Assembly (NCBI RefSeq): GCF_000379765.1
Contig: NZ_KB903440.1
Coordinates: 1 to 64,000, forward strand
DNA length: 64,000 nt
Origin: Flexithrix dorotheae DSM 6795
GTDB lineage: Bacteria > Bacteroidota > Bacteroidia > Cytophagales > Flammeovirgaceae
Direction: 5' to 3'
Part shown: in pieces, positions 16,280 to 24,891 of the stretch
Layout: the number at the start of each line of letters is the position of its first letter
Position numbering within the stretch: position 1 is the stretch's first letter
Notes under the pieces: model-generated
What the model saw: the letters and a program-made list of their open reading frames with translations, nothing else
Database searches by the model: none
Told to the model about the DNA's origin: nothing
Program-made: the position numbers and the translations under genes

Positions 16280-17236
16280 ATGCTGTACCCAATTATATTA
16301 TTACTTGTAGGGTTTGTTCTTCTGATTGTAGGAGCAAACTGGTTGGTTGACGGAGCTACTTCGCTTGCCAAAAAATATGGTATTTCTGATTTAACAATAG
16401 GGCTTACAATTGTTGCTTTTGGAACATCAGCTCCTGAATTGATTGTGAACATCATGGCTGCAAGCGAGGGGCATCAAAGTATTGTTTTAGGAAATATTGT
16501 CGGCAGCAACAATTTCAACTTATTTTTCATACTTGGATTAACAGGACTCATTACACCGATAGTTGTTCAATCCACCACGGTTTGGAAAGAAATTCCTTTT
16601 TCCATATTAGCAGCTCTTTTACTGTATTTATTGAGTAATGAATTAATATTTTCTGAAGAACCACTTTTATCAAGAATTGATGGCATAATACTTCTCATCT
16701 TTTTTGGTCTTTTTATGATGTATGTATACCAACAACTCAATGCAGATCAGTCGACACAAATAACAAAAAAAGTGAACACACCAAAATGGAAAGTAATTGC
16801 ATTGATTCTAATTGGGTTTATCGGACTAGTTGCGGGTGGAAGATTAGTAATGAACAATGCCATTCTTTTGGCTACAGAGTTGGGAGTGAACGAAAAAATT
16901 ATAGCACTAACAATTGTTGCTGCGGGTACGTCCTTACCAGAATTGGCCACATCCATTATTGCGGCCATTAAGAAAAACAATGATATAGCAGTTGGAAATG
17001 TAATTGGATCCAATATTTTCAATATTTTCTTCATACTTGGTGGAAGTACGGTAATAAATTCTATTTACTATGATAAAACATTCAATACTGACATCTATTT
17101 ATTGTTGGGTGGAACGCTATTTCTGTTTGTAGCTATGTTTACCGGACAAAGGAAAAAACTTGATAGATGGGAAGCAGGAATTCTATTCATTGTTTACATT
17201 TTATATACCATTTATTTGATTAATGCTGAGCTTTAA
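16280..17236 (+). CDS. Calcium/sodium antiporter (CaCA family, YrbG-like)
   Basis: The 318-residue membrane protein consists of two inverted repeats of about five helices each. Each repeat carries the alpha-motif: LTIVAFGTSAPELIVNI with GNIVGSNNFNLF (first half) and LTIVAAGTSLPELATSI with GNVIGSNIFNIF (second half). These hold the ion-binding Glu and Asn residues of Na+/Ca2+ exchangers. It probably exports Ca2+ using the Na+ gradient. The gene looks intact although it lies between two broken genes within the repeat-bounded segment. Confidence 0.93.
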   Translation: MLYPIILLLVGFVLLIVGANWLVDGATSLAKKYGISDLTIGLTIVAFGTSAPELIVNIMAASEGHQSIVLGNIVGSNNFNLFFILGLTGLITPIVVQSTTVWKEIPFSILAALLLYLLSNELIFSEEPLLSRIDGIILLIFFGLFMMYVYQQLNADQSTQITKKVNTPKWKVIALILIGFIGLVAGGRLVMNNAILLATELGVNEKIIALTIVAAGTSLPELATSIIAAIKKNNDIAVGNVIGSNIFNIFFILGGSTVINSIYYDKTFNTDIYLLLGGTLFLFVAMFTGQRKKLDRWEAGILFIVYILYTIYLINAEL

Positions 17237-17314
17237 ACTTTTCCAACAACAACTAAAATTAAAATATGAACAGAGCCTTTTGATAGGATCTTGAAAACCA
17301 GGAATTTCCCACGG

Positions 17315-17517
17315 ATGAAAATAGCATTTCTACTTTTCTTTTTTCTTCTATTTACTGGAGTGGCCGCACAAAATATGGACACACTATTCTAGGGGGCTAC
17401 AAAGGCTTCCAGGGTTACCAAAAAAGTACCTCCTCACATCCTGCAGAATTATTTGAGACCCATTTATTAGAACGAAGAGCGTATATCAAGATAAATTCAA
17501 AATCTTTTAGTACATAG
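17315..17517 (+). pseudogene. Remnant of a secreted-protein gene
   Basis: An ATG at 17315 opens a clear signal peptide, MKIAFLLFFFLLFTGVAAQ, but the frame ends after 25 residues at TAG (17390-17392). A second frame continues directly (GGYKGFQGYQKSTSSHPAEL, then FETHLLERRAYIKINSKSF) and stops at 17517. The two parts do not give a full protein. I read this as the decayed 5' end of an exported protein. The family cannot be recognised. Confidence 0.55.
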
Positions 17518-17672
17518 TTTGCCAAAAACAATCGAAATTTACACCCAGGTAATAAAAAAAGGAATAGAAAAAATAGTGAGTCCCTTGGAACATTTAGATA
17601 TTTGAGTTTACCTAGGTGGAAAATAACCTCCATGTGGTTTCCATACCATTGCCAGCTGAAAAAGAATATACC

Positions 17673-18920
17673 ATGAGAAAACCATATATTTTCATAATAT
17701 TAATATTGCTTTCGAATTCAATTTTTTCTCAAGTTATTGTTAAACCAATAGGTTGTTTTGCAGGAACCAATGGAACAAATCCTGCGGTGCTTTCACATCC
17801 TGAGGCTAGAGGTGTCTTAGTGACTGAGAAATGGTCAAGTATTGAGCAATCACCAGGAGTATATGATTTTTCTGCTTTAAATAATAAGATAAATACTGTG
17901 AAGAAAGCGGGACTAAAATATTCTTTAGCAATTCCTGCAGGTGCGTTTGGAAGTCCAGATTGGCTAATTGATTCTCTCGATGTAAAATACCATAGTTTTC
18001 AATTTCGAAGTCAAACTTGGAAATTGCCTCTGTGGTGGGATCCTATATGTTTTCGAAGATTGACTGACTTAATTACTCAAATTAGTAATCAATATGCTTC
18101 GGATACTATGTTATCTCATGTATATGTGAGCCAAATGACCGTGAATGGTGTTGAAGGTCATTTAAATGGTGTTGACATGTCGGCATTTGCCATGGATGGA
18201 TTTACAAATGAAAAATGGATTACAGCTGCCAAATCAACAACATATGAATTTGCTAGGGCTTTCCCTGATAAGCCTATTGTATTTGAAGTCCATGAAATTG
18301 ATAGTGATACAATCATTCCTGCCACAATTATTAATGATTTATCTAATGACCCCAGTTTATGTGATAGGCTGGGACTGGGAATGTGGTGGATTTCAGGAAA
18401 GACAACATATCAATCTGACTTAATTGATTTTATCTATAACTATCAGGGAGATAAATATGCACAAATAATTGGCAGGTCGGATCAATCAGAAAGGTTTAAA
18501 GATGGTTTTTACGGTACCGTTTTTACACAAGCCAAAGATTTAAATATTCGGTATATTGAGCCCTGGCCCTACGAATTTCAACATCATACTATTGATAGCC
18601 TCATTGAAGATTTTAATATATGGGCAAATACTAATTTTTCTCCCACGGACACTTGCTCTCATCTTACCTCTATAAAACAATTGCCTCCTACAAAAAGTGA
18701 CCTTATTATTTACCCTAACCCTACGAATGGCACATTGAGTCTTAAAGTTGACTTTTCATATGAAGCGCTCAAAATCATCATATTCAACTTAAATGGACAA
18801 AGAGTATTAACTGCAAATAATCAGACAGAGATAGATCTCAGTAAGCTTCCAAAAGACATATATTTGATACAAATACATACAGATAATAAAAAAATTACCA
18901 AAAAGTTTATAAAAAAATAA
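17673..18920 (+). CDS. Secreted putative glycoside hydrolase with T9SS sorting domain
   Basis: I start the gene at the ATG of 17673 (415 residues), since it gives a clean signal peptide MRKPYIFIILILLSNSIFSQ; an in-frame ATG at 17616 adds 19 non-signal residues. The body resembles a beta/alpha-barrel of the GH42-like type: GVLVTEKWSSIEQSPGVYDF, then INTVKKAGLKYSLAIPAGAF, and NGVEGHLNGVD with a candidate catalytic Glu. The last 75 residues, starting IIYPNPTNGTLSLKV and ending KKITKKFIKK, form a type A Por/T9SS sorting domain, so the enzyme should cross the outer membrane. Substrate is unknown. Confidence 0.75.
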   Translation: MRKPYIFIILILLSNSIFSQVIVKPIGCFAGTNGTNPAVLSHPEARGVLVTEKWSSIEQSPGVYDFSALNNKINTVKKAGLKYSLAIPAGAFGSPDWLIDSLDVKYHSFQFRSQTWKLPLWWDPICFRRLTDLITQISNQYASDTMLSHVYVSQMTVNGVEGHLNGVDMSAFAMDGFTNEKWITAAKSTTYEFARAFPDKPIVFEVHEIDSDTIIPATIINDLSNDPSLCDRLGLGMWWISGKTTYQSDLIDFIYNYQGDKYAQIIGRSDQSERFKDGFYGTVFTQAKDLNIRYIEPWPYEFQHHTIDSLIEDFNIWANTNFSPTDTCSHLTSIKQLPPTKSDLIIYPNPTNGTLSLKVDFSYEALKIIIFNLNGQRVLTANNQTEIDLSKLPKDIYLIQIHTDNKKITKKFIKK

Positions 18921-19004
18921 GATTGCCTGCAGGTAAGAATAATGAATCAAATTCAGGTGGGTCGGGGGGGCACTGTATTTTTCCTCATATTGATAAAAAC
19001 TGCA

Positions 19005-19064
19005 GGGATTAAGGTCCGGAATAAGCCTTTTATAATTTCAAATTTTTCTTGCTTGTAGGAATGA
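19005..19064 (+). repeat. Direct repeat R2 (right copy)
   Basis: This 60-bp sequence matches R1 at 14732-14790 in the same orientation. It contains GGTCCGGAATAAGCC and TTTTTCTTGCTTGTAGGA. Just after it a short frame (VTLNDIQARKAIKKVLKAKK, ending at 19137) without a start codon may be the 3' end of an interrupted gene. Confidence 0.75.
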
Positions 19065-19152
19065 TGTAATCAGTAACTTTGAATGATATTCAAGCGAGAA
19101 AGGCAATCAAAAAAGTTTTAAAAGCGAAAAAATTATAAGCGTTAAATTTCAG

Positions 19153-19192
19153 AAAACAACCTTTAATGTTTGATTAAGGGTTGTTTTTGTTA
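19153..19192 (+). terminator. Terminator after the repeat-bounded segment
   Basis: AAAACAACCTTTAAT (19153-19167) pairs with ATTAAGGGTTGTTTT (19173-19187), 15 bp with one G-T pair and loop GTTTG. A T-rich tail follows. The nearest intact upstream gene ends at 18920, so it may belong to a gene remnant lying after R2. Confidence 0.75.
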
Positions 19193-19351
19193 TATTAAAT
19201 ATCTTGTTATCAGTCGGTTACCTGTGTTTTTTATATTCCTCACTTTTCAGGTAAATTTTGCTTCAAAATGTATCTTGCTTAGTTTTGTTTAGGCTTTTAT
19301 TATTCTTGAGAGTAAATACTTTCTATCAAATTATTCAAAACTTACATTTCT

Positions 19352-20137
19352 ATGGATATTGTTGGGATAATCCCTTCCGGTGGGATGGCAACCAGAATTC
19401 AACCTCTTCCAGGAAGCAAGGAATTGTTTCCAATTGGAAAGCTGGAACTTTCTGACGGGACTTTCAGGCCGAAAGTTGTTTCTCATTACTTATTAGAAAA
19501 ATACCAGTTAGGAGGAGCGACTAAAACTTTTTTCATTTTAAAAAATGGAAAATGGGATATCCCAGCTTATTTTCAGGATGGACATCTGGTGAAAATGGAT
19601 TTGGGATACCTTATTATCAATAAACCTTATGGAGTACCTTATACAATAGATCAGGCCTATCCATTCATTAAAGATAATATCGTCTTTCTCGGTTTCCCGG
19701 ATATTATTTTCAATCGAAAAGAGGTATTTAAAATACTTAAATCAAAATTGATTTCTAAAAAGGTGGATATCGCTTTAGGACTGTTCCCTGTGGAAAGCCA
19801 GAAACAGGCCAGCAAATGTGATATGGTAGATTGGGATGATCAAACTGGGAAAATCCATGAGATTGTAATTAAACCAGAATCAACGGCTCTTCAACATTGT
19901 TGGCTCATTGCAGTTTGGACCCCGGAATTTACCCAATTTATGCATGAGTATTTGCCAGAGGAAGAAAAACAAAGGCTAAGTTCAAAAAATCCTAAAGAGA
20001 TATTTTTGGGTCATGTCATTCAAAAGGCCATGAAGGCAAATCTTAAAGTTTCAGGTTACTTATTTGAAAATGAAAGTTATCTGGATATTGGTACTCCCGA
20101 TGATTTATTTAAGGCACAAACCAGGTTTGGAAACTAA
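19352..20137 (+). CDS. Sugar-phosphate nucleotidyltransferase
   Basis: This 261-residue enzyme belongs to the NTP_transferase fold that makes NDP-sugars from sugar-1-phosphate and NTP. The nucleotide-binding signature is present in modified form: IIPSGGMATRIQPLPGSKEL, where most relatives have LAAGxGTRLxPLT. A later FLGFPDIIFN supplies the metal-binding Asp, and FENESYLDIGTPDDLFKA is the typical C-terminal 'WxDxGTP' segment. No acyltransferase domain is attached. The sugar cannot be predicted. The 2H phosphoesterase gene follows after 6 bp, implying an operon. Confidence 0.83.
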   Translation: MDIVGIIPSGGMATRIQPLPGSKELFPIGKLELSDGTFRPKVVSHYLLEKYQLGGATKTFFILKNGKWDIPAYFQDGHLVKMDLGYLIINKPYGVPYTIDQAYPFIKDNIVFLGFPDIIFNRKEVFKILKSKLISKKVDIALGLFPVESQKQASKCDMVDWDDQTGKIHEIVIKPESTALQHCWLIAVWTPEFTQFMHEYLPEEEKQRLSSKNPKEIFLGHVIQKAMKANLKVSGYLFENESYLDIGTPDDLFKAQTRFGN

Positions 20138-20143
20138 AAATAA

Positions 20144-20746
20144 ATGAAAAATCCCATCGCAATAGACATTGTATTTCTGCTGCCTAAAAAGGTGGAAGAA
20201 GAGGCAAAAAGAATTAATAAAATTTTGGTTGGTACGCAAAAAGAGTCTGAAATTGATTTTACCCAGAGTCCGGCAATGCCTCATATTTCTTTGGCAATGG
20301 GCGGAATTTTACCTGAAAAAATCAAACAGTTGACTGAACATTTAATGAAGTTTTCTGCGGGAAAAAAGTCCATAGAAATAACAATTAATTCATTAATTAC
20401 TAAAGGAGAAGAACCGGAAACCATTACTAGTTTCCAGTTTGAAGAAAATGACAAATTAAATACTTTTCATACCGATTTATTTAATCTGGTTTATCCACTG
20501 ATGAACGAAAAAGTAGATGGTCTTTCCTTTTTATCGGATGAGATTTCTGCAGATAGTATCAATTGGGTAAATCAATACTTTGAAAAGCACAGTTTTGACA
20601 ATTTCTGGCCGCACATCACTCTTGGAAAAGGAAAATATGAACATGCATTTCAAAGCCTTCAATTTTTAGCAAGCAAGTTCGCCATTTGTAAATTGGATGA
20701 TTATTGTACTTGTAAGGAAATTATCTGGGAATCTAATTTGCATTAA
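20144..20746 (+). CDS. 2H phosphoesterase / 2'-5' RNA ligase-like protein
   Basis: This 200-residue protein has two H-x-(S/T) motifs at the expected distance: MPHISLAMGG near residue 45 and WPHITLGKGK near residue 157. These are the catalytic histidines of the 2H phosphoesterase superfamily, which includes LigT/ThpR and cyclic phosphodiesterases. The substrate is unknown. It is cotranscribed with the nucleotidyltransferase gene. Its last 14 bp overlap the 3' end of the convergent NlpC/P60 gene, a tight arrangement without room for a terminator. Confidence 0.8.
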   Translation: MKNPIAIDIVFLLPKKVEEEAKRINKILVGTQKESEIDFTQSPAMPHISLAMGGILPEKIKQLTEHLMKFSAGKKSIEITINSLITKGEEPETITSFQFEENDKLNTFHTDLFNLVYPLMNEKVDGLSFLSDEISADSINWVNQYFEKHSFDNFWPHITLGKGKYEHAFQSLQFLASKFAICKLDDYCTCKEIIWESNLH

Positions 20747-21329
20747 AAACCCGCTTTCCAAATACGTACTTTTTTTTCCAGTAATAAGGATCATCAATTG
20801 AGGAAATCATAACCCCTTTGGAGGCAGAAGCATGGATAAATTGCCCGTCACCCAAATAAATTCCACTGTGAGTGATCAAATCCCTGGATTTATAAGTATC
20901 CACAAAAAATACCAAATCTCCCCTTATTAAATATTTGGGGTCTGGAAGCAGGACTCCATACCTGGCAATTTCATGGGAAGAGTGGGGGAGAACCACTCCA
21001 TGTTTACCAAAAGAAACCATAATTAATCCAGAGCAATCAATTCCTCTTTTATTTAAACCTCCCATCTTGTGTTTGGTACCTAAATATCCACGGGCAGTTT
21101 TAATTACCTGCTCAGGTTTTACTCCTTTTGTATTAAGGTCATATTCCAGGCCTTCATTTTTAAATTGTTCTAAATCTCTTTTGAGTTTGGGGTCACTAAT
21201 TCCCCTCACAAGTTGCTCAAAAGCATCTCCTCCTTTTTTGGCTGATTTATCGCTTGAAGTAGATTTGGCTAACTTTCCCTGACAGCTCACTAAAACTGAA
21301 AATAGGAACAAATAAATTAAGTTTTTCAT
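20733..21329 (-). CDS. NlpC/P60 cell-wall peptidase lipoprotein
   Basis: The start at 21329 gives 198 residues and a lipoprotein signal, MKNLIYLFLFSVLVSC, with the lipobox VLVSC. A C40 peptidase domain occupies the rest: catalytic Cys in RGIDCSGLIMVSFG, catalytic His in DLITHSGIYLGDG, and a following FIHASASKGV. Such enzymes cleave peptides of peptidoglycan, usually between D-Glu and the diamino acid. Upstream extension to 21413 is open but puts 28 non-signal residues before the leader. Its 3' end overlaps the convergent phosphoesterase gene. Confidence 0.92.
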   Translation of the reverse strand: MKNLIYLFLFSVLVSCQGKLAKSTSSDKSAKKGGDAFEQLVRGISDPKLKRDLEQFKNEGLEYDLNTKGVKPEQVIKTARGYLGTKHKMGGLNKRGIDCSGLIMVSFGKHGVVLPHSSHEIARYGVLLPDPKYLIRGDLVFFVDTYKSRDLITHSGIYLGDGQFIHASASKGVMISSIDDPYYWKKKYVFGKRVFNAN

Positions 21330-21703
21330 CAATCTAAGATTATTTGGTTTTGAATTGATCGAAAATAGACCAGCCTGATAAGAATTTCCTTTGCATAACC
21401 AATTGAATATCACAGATGTAAGAAAAATGCAATTCTTGAATGTTTTTTTTTCTTTTAAATTCTTCCAGAAATATCTAAAATGCTTACTATCAGTTATTTA
21501 TGTTTTTATCCATTTGGTTTTTCTGAAAAATTAATTGAAAAATTCTTTAAACTTCTTAAAAACTAATGTCTATTTTTTTGTGGTAAGTATAATAATCGGA
21601 GTATCAAAGCTTTAAAAACGCCCTGGAAAACTTACTTTACGCTAAAGTGCTAGTTTTAAACAAGTTATGGATTTTCCGTTTTTCCCACATATCTTTGAAA
21701 CAT

Positions 21704-21830
21704 AAGTTTTGAAAACAAAGAAATTTCCAGCGTAATTAAGACGCTTAAAAATATTAAAGTTTATAGTTTCAGTTAAATTTATCTTCTATTCGGACTGCTT
21801 CTGTTTAATTAACGGAAGTAGTTTTTTTTT
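21704..21830 (+). ncRNA. Candidate small RNA with its own terminator
   Basis: A perfect -7 box TATCTTTG (21690-21697) is followed about 100 bp later by a 12-bp hairpin (21794-21805 with 21811-21822, two G-T pairs, loop TAATT) and nine T residues. No plus-strand gene lies upstream that needs this terminator: the nearest plus gene ends at 20746 and converges with a minus-strand gene. No ORF fits between. The -33 region lacks a clean TTG. A transcript of about 125 nt is inferred. Confidence 0.35.
21794..21830 (+). terminator. Orphan plus-strand terminator
   Basis: ACTGCTTCTGTT (21794-21805) pairs with AACGGAAGTAGT (21811-21822) and is followed by TTTTTTTT. The minus strand has no T run after the stem, so it acts on plus-strand transcripts only. 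Confidence 0.7.
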
Positions 21831-21885
21831 GTGCCAGTCTGTAAACTCCAGTTCTCACTTCCTTAAAAAGCCTTCTGAATTTAAA

Positions 21886-21920
21886 AAATAAAAAAAGGGC
21901 TATGCTTTCACATAACCCTT
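21886..21920 (-). terminator. Terminator of leuS
   Basis: AAGGGCTATG (21895-21904) faces CATAACCCTT (21911-21920), 10 bp with one G-T pair in the RNA. The minus strand then reads TTTTTTTATTTTTTA. It lies 28 bp after the leuS stop. Confidence 0.75.
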
Positions 21921-21947
21921 CCCTGAAAATTCAGAATTTTTATTTTT

Positions 21948-24716
21948 TTACAATACAATATTTACAATTCTTTTTGGAACAACAATAACCTTCTTAGGTT
22001 GTTTGCCATCCATCCATTTTGCAATAGCTTCCGAAGCTAAAACTTCCTTTTCGATTTCATCCTTACCCATATCCATTGGAAATTCAAGTTTTGCCCTAAC
22101 TTTTCCATTGATGGAAATTGGATACAAACAAGCATCTTCTTTAAGGTATTCCTCATTATGTTGTGGGAATTTGGCTTTTGTAATACTTGTAGTATTACCT
22201 AATTTAGCCCAAAGTTCTTCAGCAATATGAGGTGCAAACGGAGAAAGAATGATTAAATAATCTTTTAAAATAGCCTCTTTATTGCATTTCAACTTGGAAA
22301 GTTCATTGGCGCAAACCATAAATGCAGGAATTGAAGTATTGAACGATAAATTTTCAATATCGTAAGCCACCTTTTTTATGGTTAAGTGAAGGGCTTTTAA
22401 CTCGTCTTTGCTTGGTTTTCCATCTGAAACCTGAAATTCTCCTTTTGCATTGTGGAAAAGATTCCAAACCTTTCTTAAGAATTTAGAAACACCTTCTATT
22501 CCATCAGTATTCCATGGCTTGGAGGCTTCTAAAGGCCCTAAAAACATTTCATACAGACGCATGGTATCTGCACCATACTTTTCGATTACATCATCAGGAT
22601 TTACAACATTGTACCACCTTTTTGACATTTTTTCCACCATATGACCGCAGATATACTTTCCATCTTCCAACACAAATTCTGCATCTTTATATTCAGGCCG
22701 CCAGTTTTTGAAAGCTTCAATATCAAGAACATCGTTTTTAACGATGTTGACATCCGTATGAAGTTCCGAGGTTTCATATTGACTTTTTAGCCCTTTGGAG
22801 ACAAATTTATTTTCTCCTGCTACCTTAAATACAAAATTCGATCTTCCCTGAATCATTCCCTGGTTTACCAGTTTTTGGAAAGGTTCCTGATGTGAAATAA
22901 ATTCCATATCAGCCAGGAAGTTGTTCCAGAACCTAGAATATAATAAGTGACCAGTTGCGTGTTCGGTACCACCAATATATAAATCAACGGAATTCCAGTA
23001 ATCGGCAATTTCTTTATTGACCAATTCTTTGTCATTATGAGCATCCATGTATCTTAAGAAATACCAGCTTGAACCAGCCCAACCCGGCATTGTGGTCAAT
23101 TCATAAGGATATTCTCCTTTGTATTTCCAGTTTGTAGCCCTGCCCAAAGGAGGCTCTCCAGTCTCAGTAGGTTTATATTCATCTACTGCTGGTAACTCCA
23201 ATGGCAAATCTGCCTCATCAATTAAATAAGGAATGTCCTCTTTAAAATATACCGGAACTGGTTCTCCCCAATACCTTTGACGGCTGAAAACTGCATCACG
23301 CATTTTGTAATTTACTTTCGCTTTACCCACACCAAGTTCTTCAGCTTTAGCATTTGCGGCTTTTATGGCATCTTTGGAATCCATTCCATTTAAAAAACCG
23401 GAATTAATCATTTTTCCATGTTTTTTTTCGGTTGGGTCTTCCATATCCTCCGTGCCCTCAATTACCAAAACTATAGGTAAATTGAATTTAGTAGCAAATC
23501 TGAAATCCCTGTCATCGGAAGAAGGTACGCCCATCACAACTCCTGTTCCGTAACCGGCAAGAACATAATCAGATACCCATAATTGTACTTTTTCTCCGGA
23601 GATAGGGTTAGTCACATACGAACCTGTAAATACACCAGAGACGGTCTTCACATCACTCATTCTGTCTCTTTCAGAGCGGTTTTTAGCAGCATTTACGTAT
23701 TCCTCAACCGCAGTCTTTTGCTCCTCGGTAGTTAGTTCATCGATCAATTCATGTTCCGGAGCTAATACCACATAGCTTACCCCAAAAATGGTGTCTGACC
23801 TTGTAGTGAAGGCGGTAAGGGTAATGTCCTTGTCCACTACATTAAAATCCAGTTCACAGCCAAAGGATTTTCCAATCCAGTTTCGCTGCATTTCCTTCAT
23901 CGGGTCAGACCAGTCAAGATTATCCAGATTGGCTAATAGACGATCTGCATAGGCAGTAATTCTCATCATCCATTGTTTCATCTTTTTCCTTTCCACCGGA
24001 TGGCCACCTCTTTCGGAAAACCCGTCTTTTATTTCATCATTAGCCAAAACAGTTCCCAATGCCGGGCACCAGTTTACCAATGCTTCTGAAAGATAAGTAA
24101 GACGGTATTTTAATAAAGTTTTCGCTTTTTCTGATTCGGAAAAATTCTTCCATTCTTCAGCAGTAAATGATGGCGTATCATCATCGCAGGCTGCATTTAC
24201 ATTACTATTTCCCGATTTCTCGAAAATGGCGATTAGTTCTTCAATTTTCCTGGCCTTTTCTGATTCATTACAGTACCAGGCATTAAATAACTGCATAAAT
24301 ATCCATTGTGTCCATTTGTAAAAAGACGGATCAGCAGTTTTTACTTCCCTTTCCCAATCATAAGAAAAGCCAATTTTTGATAATTGCCCTTTAAAGGTTT
24401 CAATGTTTTTTTTGGTGGTAATTTCCGGATGTTGCCCGGTTTCAATGGCATATTGTTCAGCCGGAAGTCCAAAGGCATCAAAACCCATTGGGTGGAGCAC
24501 ATTGAAACCGCATAATGTTTTATATCTGGATACAATATCTGAAGCAATATATCCAAGTGGATGCCCTACATGCAGCCCTGCTCCGGACGGATAAGGAAAC
24601 ATGTCCAATACATAATACTTGGGTTTAGTAGTGTCATTTTCAACCCTGTAAATATTGTTTTCACGCCAATACTCCTGCCACTTCGGCTCTGTTGCTTTAT
24701 GATTATATTCTGACAT
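21948..24716 (-). CDS. leuS: Leucyl-tRNA synthetase
   Basis: LeuRS is the class I synthetase that charges tRNA-Leu. The 922-residue protein shows the HIGH-type motif HVGH (49-52) in [18 protein letters not shown], the CP1 editing region ([19 protein letters not shown], where the T-rich peptide and [17 protein letters not shown] are conserved) and KMSKR in the [16 protein letters not shown] segment. A Bacteroidota-type insertion of about 50 residues follows residue 150 ([16 protein letters not shown]). The C-terminal anticodon-binding domain is complete. It has its own terminator and a plausible promoter 88 bp upstream. Confidence 0.98.
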   Translation of the reverse strand: MSEYNHKATEPKWQEYWRENNIYRVENDTTKPKYYVLDMFPYPSGAGLHVGHPLGYIASDIVSRYKTLCGFNVLHPMGFDAFGLPAEQYAIETGQHPEITTKKNIETFKGQLSKIGFSYDWEREVKTADPSFYKWTQWIFMQLFNAWYCNESEKARKIEELIAIFEKSGNSNVNAACDDDTPSFTAEEWKNFSESEKAKTLLKYRLTYLSEALVNWCPALGTVLANDEIKDGFSERGGHPVERKKMKQWMMRITAYADRLLANLDNLDWSDPMKEMQRNWIGKSFGCELDFNVVDKDITLTAFTTRSDTIFGVSYVVLAPEHELIDELTTEEQKTAVEEYVNAAKNRSERDRMSDVKTVSGVFTGSYVTNPISGEKVQLWVSDYVLAGYGTGVVMGVPSSDDRDFRFATKFNLPIVLVIEGTEDMEDPTEKKHGKMINSGFLNGMDSKDAIKAANAKAEELGVGKAKVNYKMRDAVFSRQRYWGEPVPVYFKEDIPYLIDEADLPLELPAVDEYKPTETGEPPLGRATNWKYKGEYPYELTTMPGWAGSSWYFLRYMDAHNDKELVNKEIADYWNSVDLYIGGTEHATGHLLYSRFWNNFLADMEFISHQEPFQKLVNQGMIQGRSNFVFKVAGENKFVSKGLKSQYETSELHTDVNIVKNDVLDIEAFKNWRPEYKDAEFVLEDGKYICGHMVEKMSKRWYNVVNPDDVIEKYGADTMRLYEMFLGPLEASKPWNTDGIEGVSKFLRKVWNLFHNAKGEFQVSDGKPSKDELKALHLTIKKVAYDIENLSFNTSIPAFMVCANELSKLKCNKEAILKDYLIILSPFAPHIAEELWAKLGNTTSITKAKFPQHNEEYLKEDACLYPISINGKVRAKLEFPMDMGKDEIEKEVLASEAIAKWMDGKQPKKVIVVPKRIVNIVL

Positions 24717-24804
24717 TATTAAATGATAATTTTTCCCACAAAAAGTTGGAATTGAAATTCAAATGCCGCCTAATCCTCAAAGATTAAGTAGCTTATTAAG
24801 TGCG

Positions 24805-24837
24805 CAAAGTTAGTGGTTTTTCAAAGAAATGAAGCAA
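24805..24837 (-). promoter_or_regulatory. Candidate promoter of leuS
   Basis: On the minus strand TAACTTTG (24805-24812) matches the TAnnTTTG -7 box exactly. A TTG occurs 22 bp further upstream (24835-24837). The distance to the leuS ATG is about 88 bp. Confidence 0.4.
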
Positions 24838-24868
24838 AAAAAAGCCCCAACTAATTATTAATTGGGGC
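24836..24868 (-). terminator. Terminator of ftsH
   Basis: GCCCCAA (24844-24850) pairs with TTGGGGC (24862-24868). On the minus strand the stem is followed by eight T residues. It is 23 bp after the ftsH stop codon. Confidence 0.8.
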
Positions 24869-24891
24869 CTTACTTTTCATTTGGAAAGAAG

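Noticed and set aside
14732-19064. R1/R2 as integron attC sites
   Set aside because: The repeats lack the inverted core sites (RYYYAAC/GTTRRRY) and show no hairpin symmetry; no integron integrase is present.
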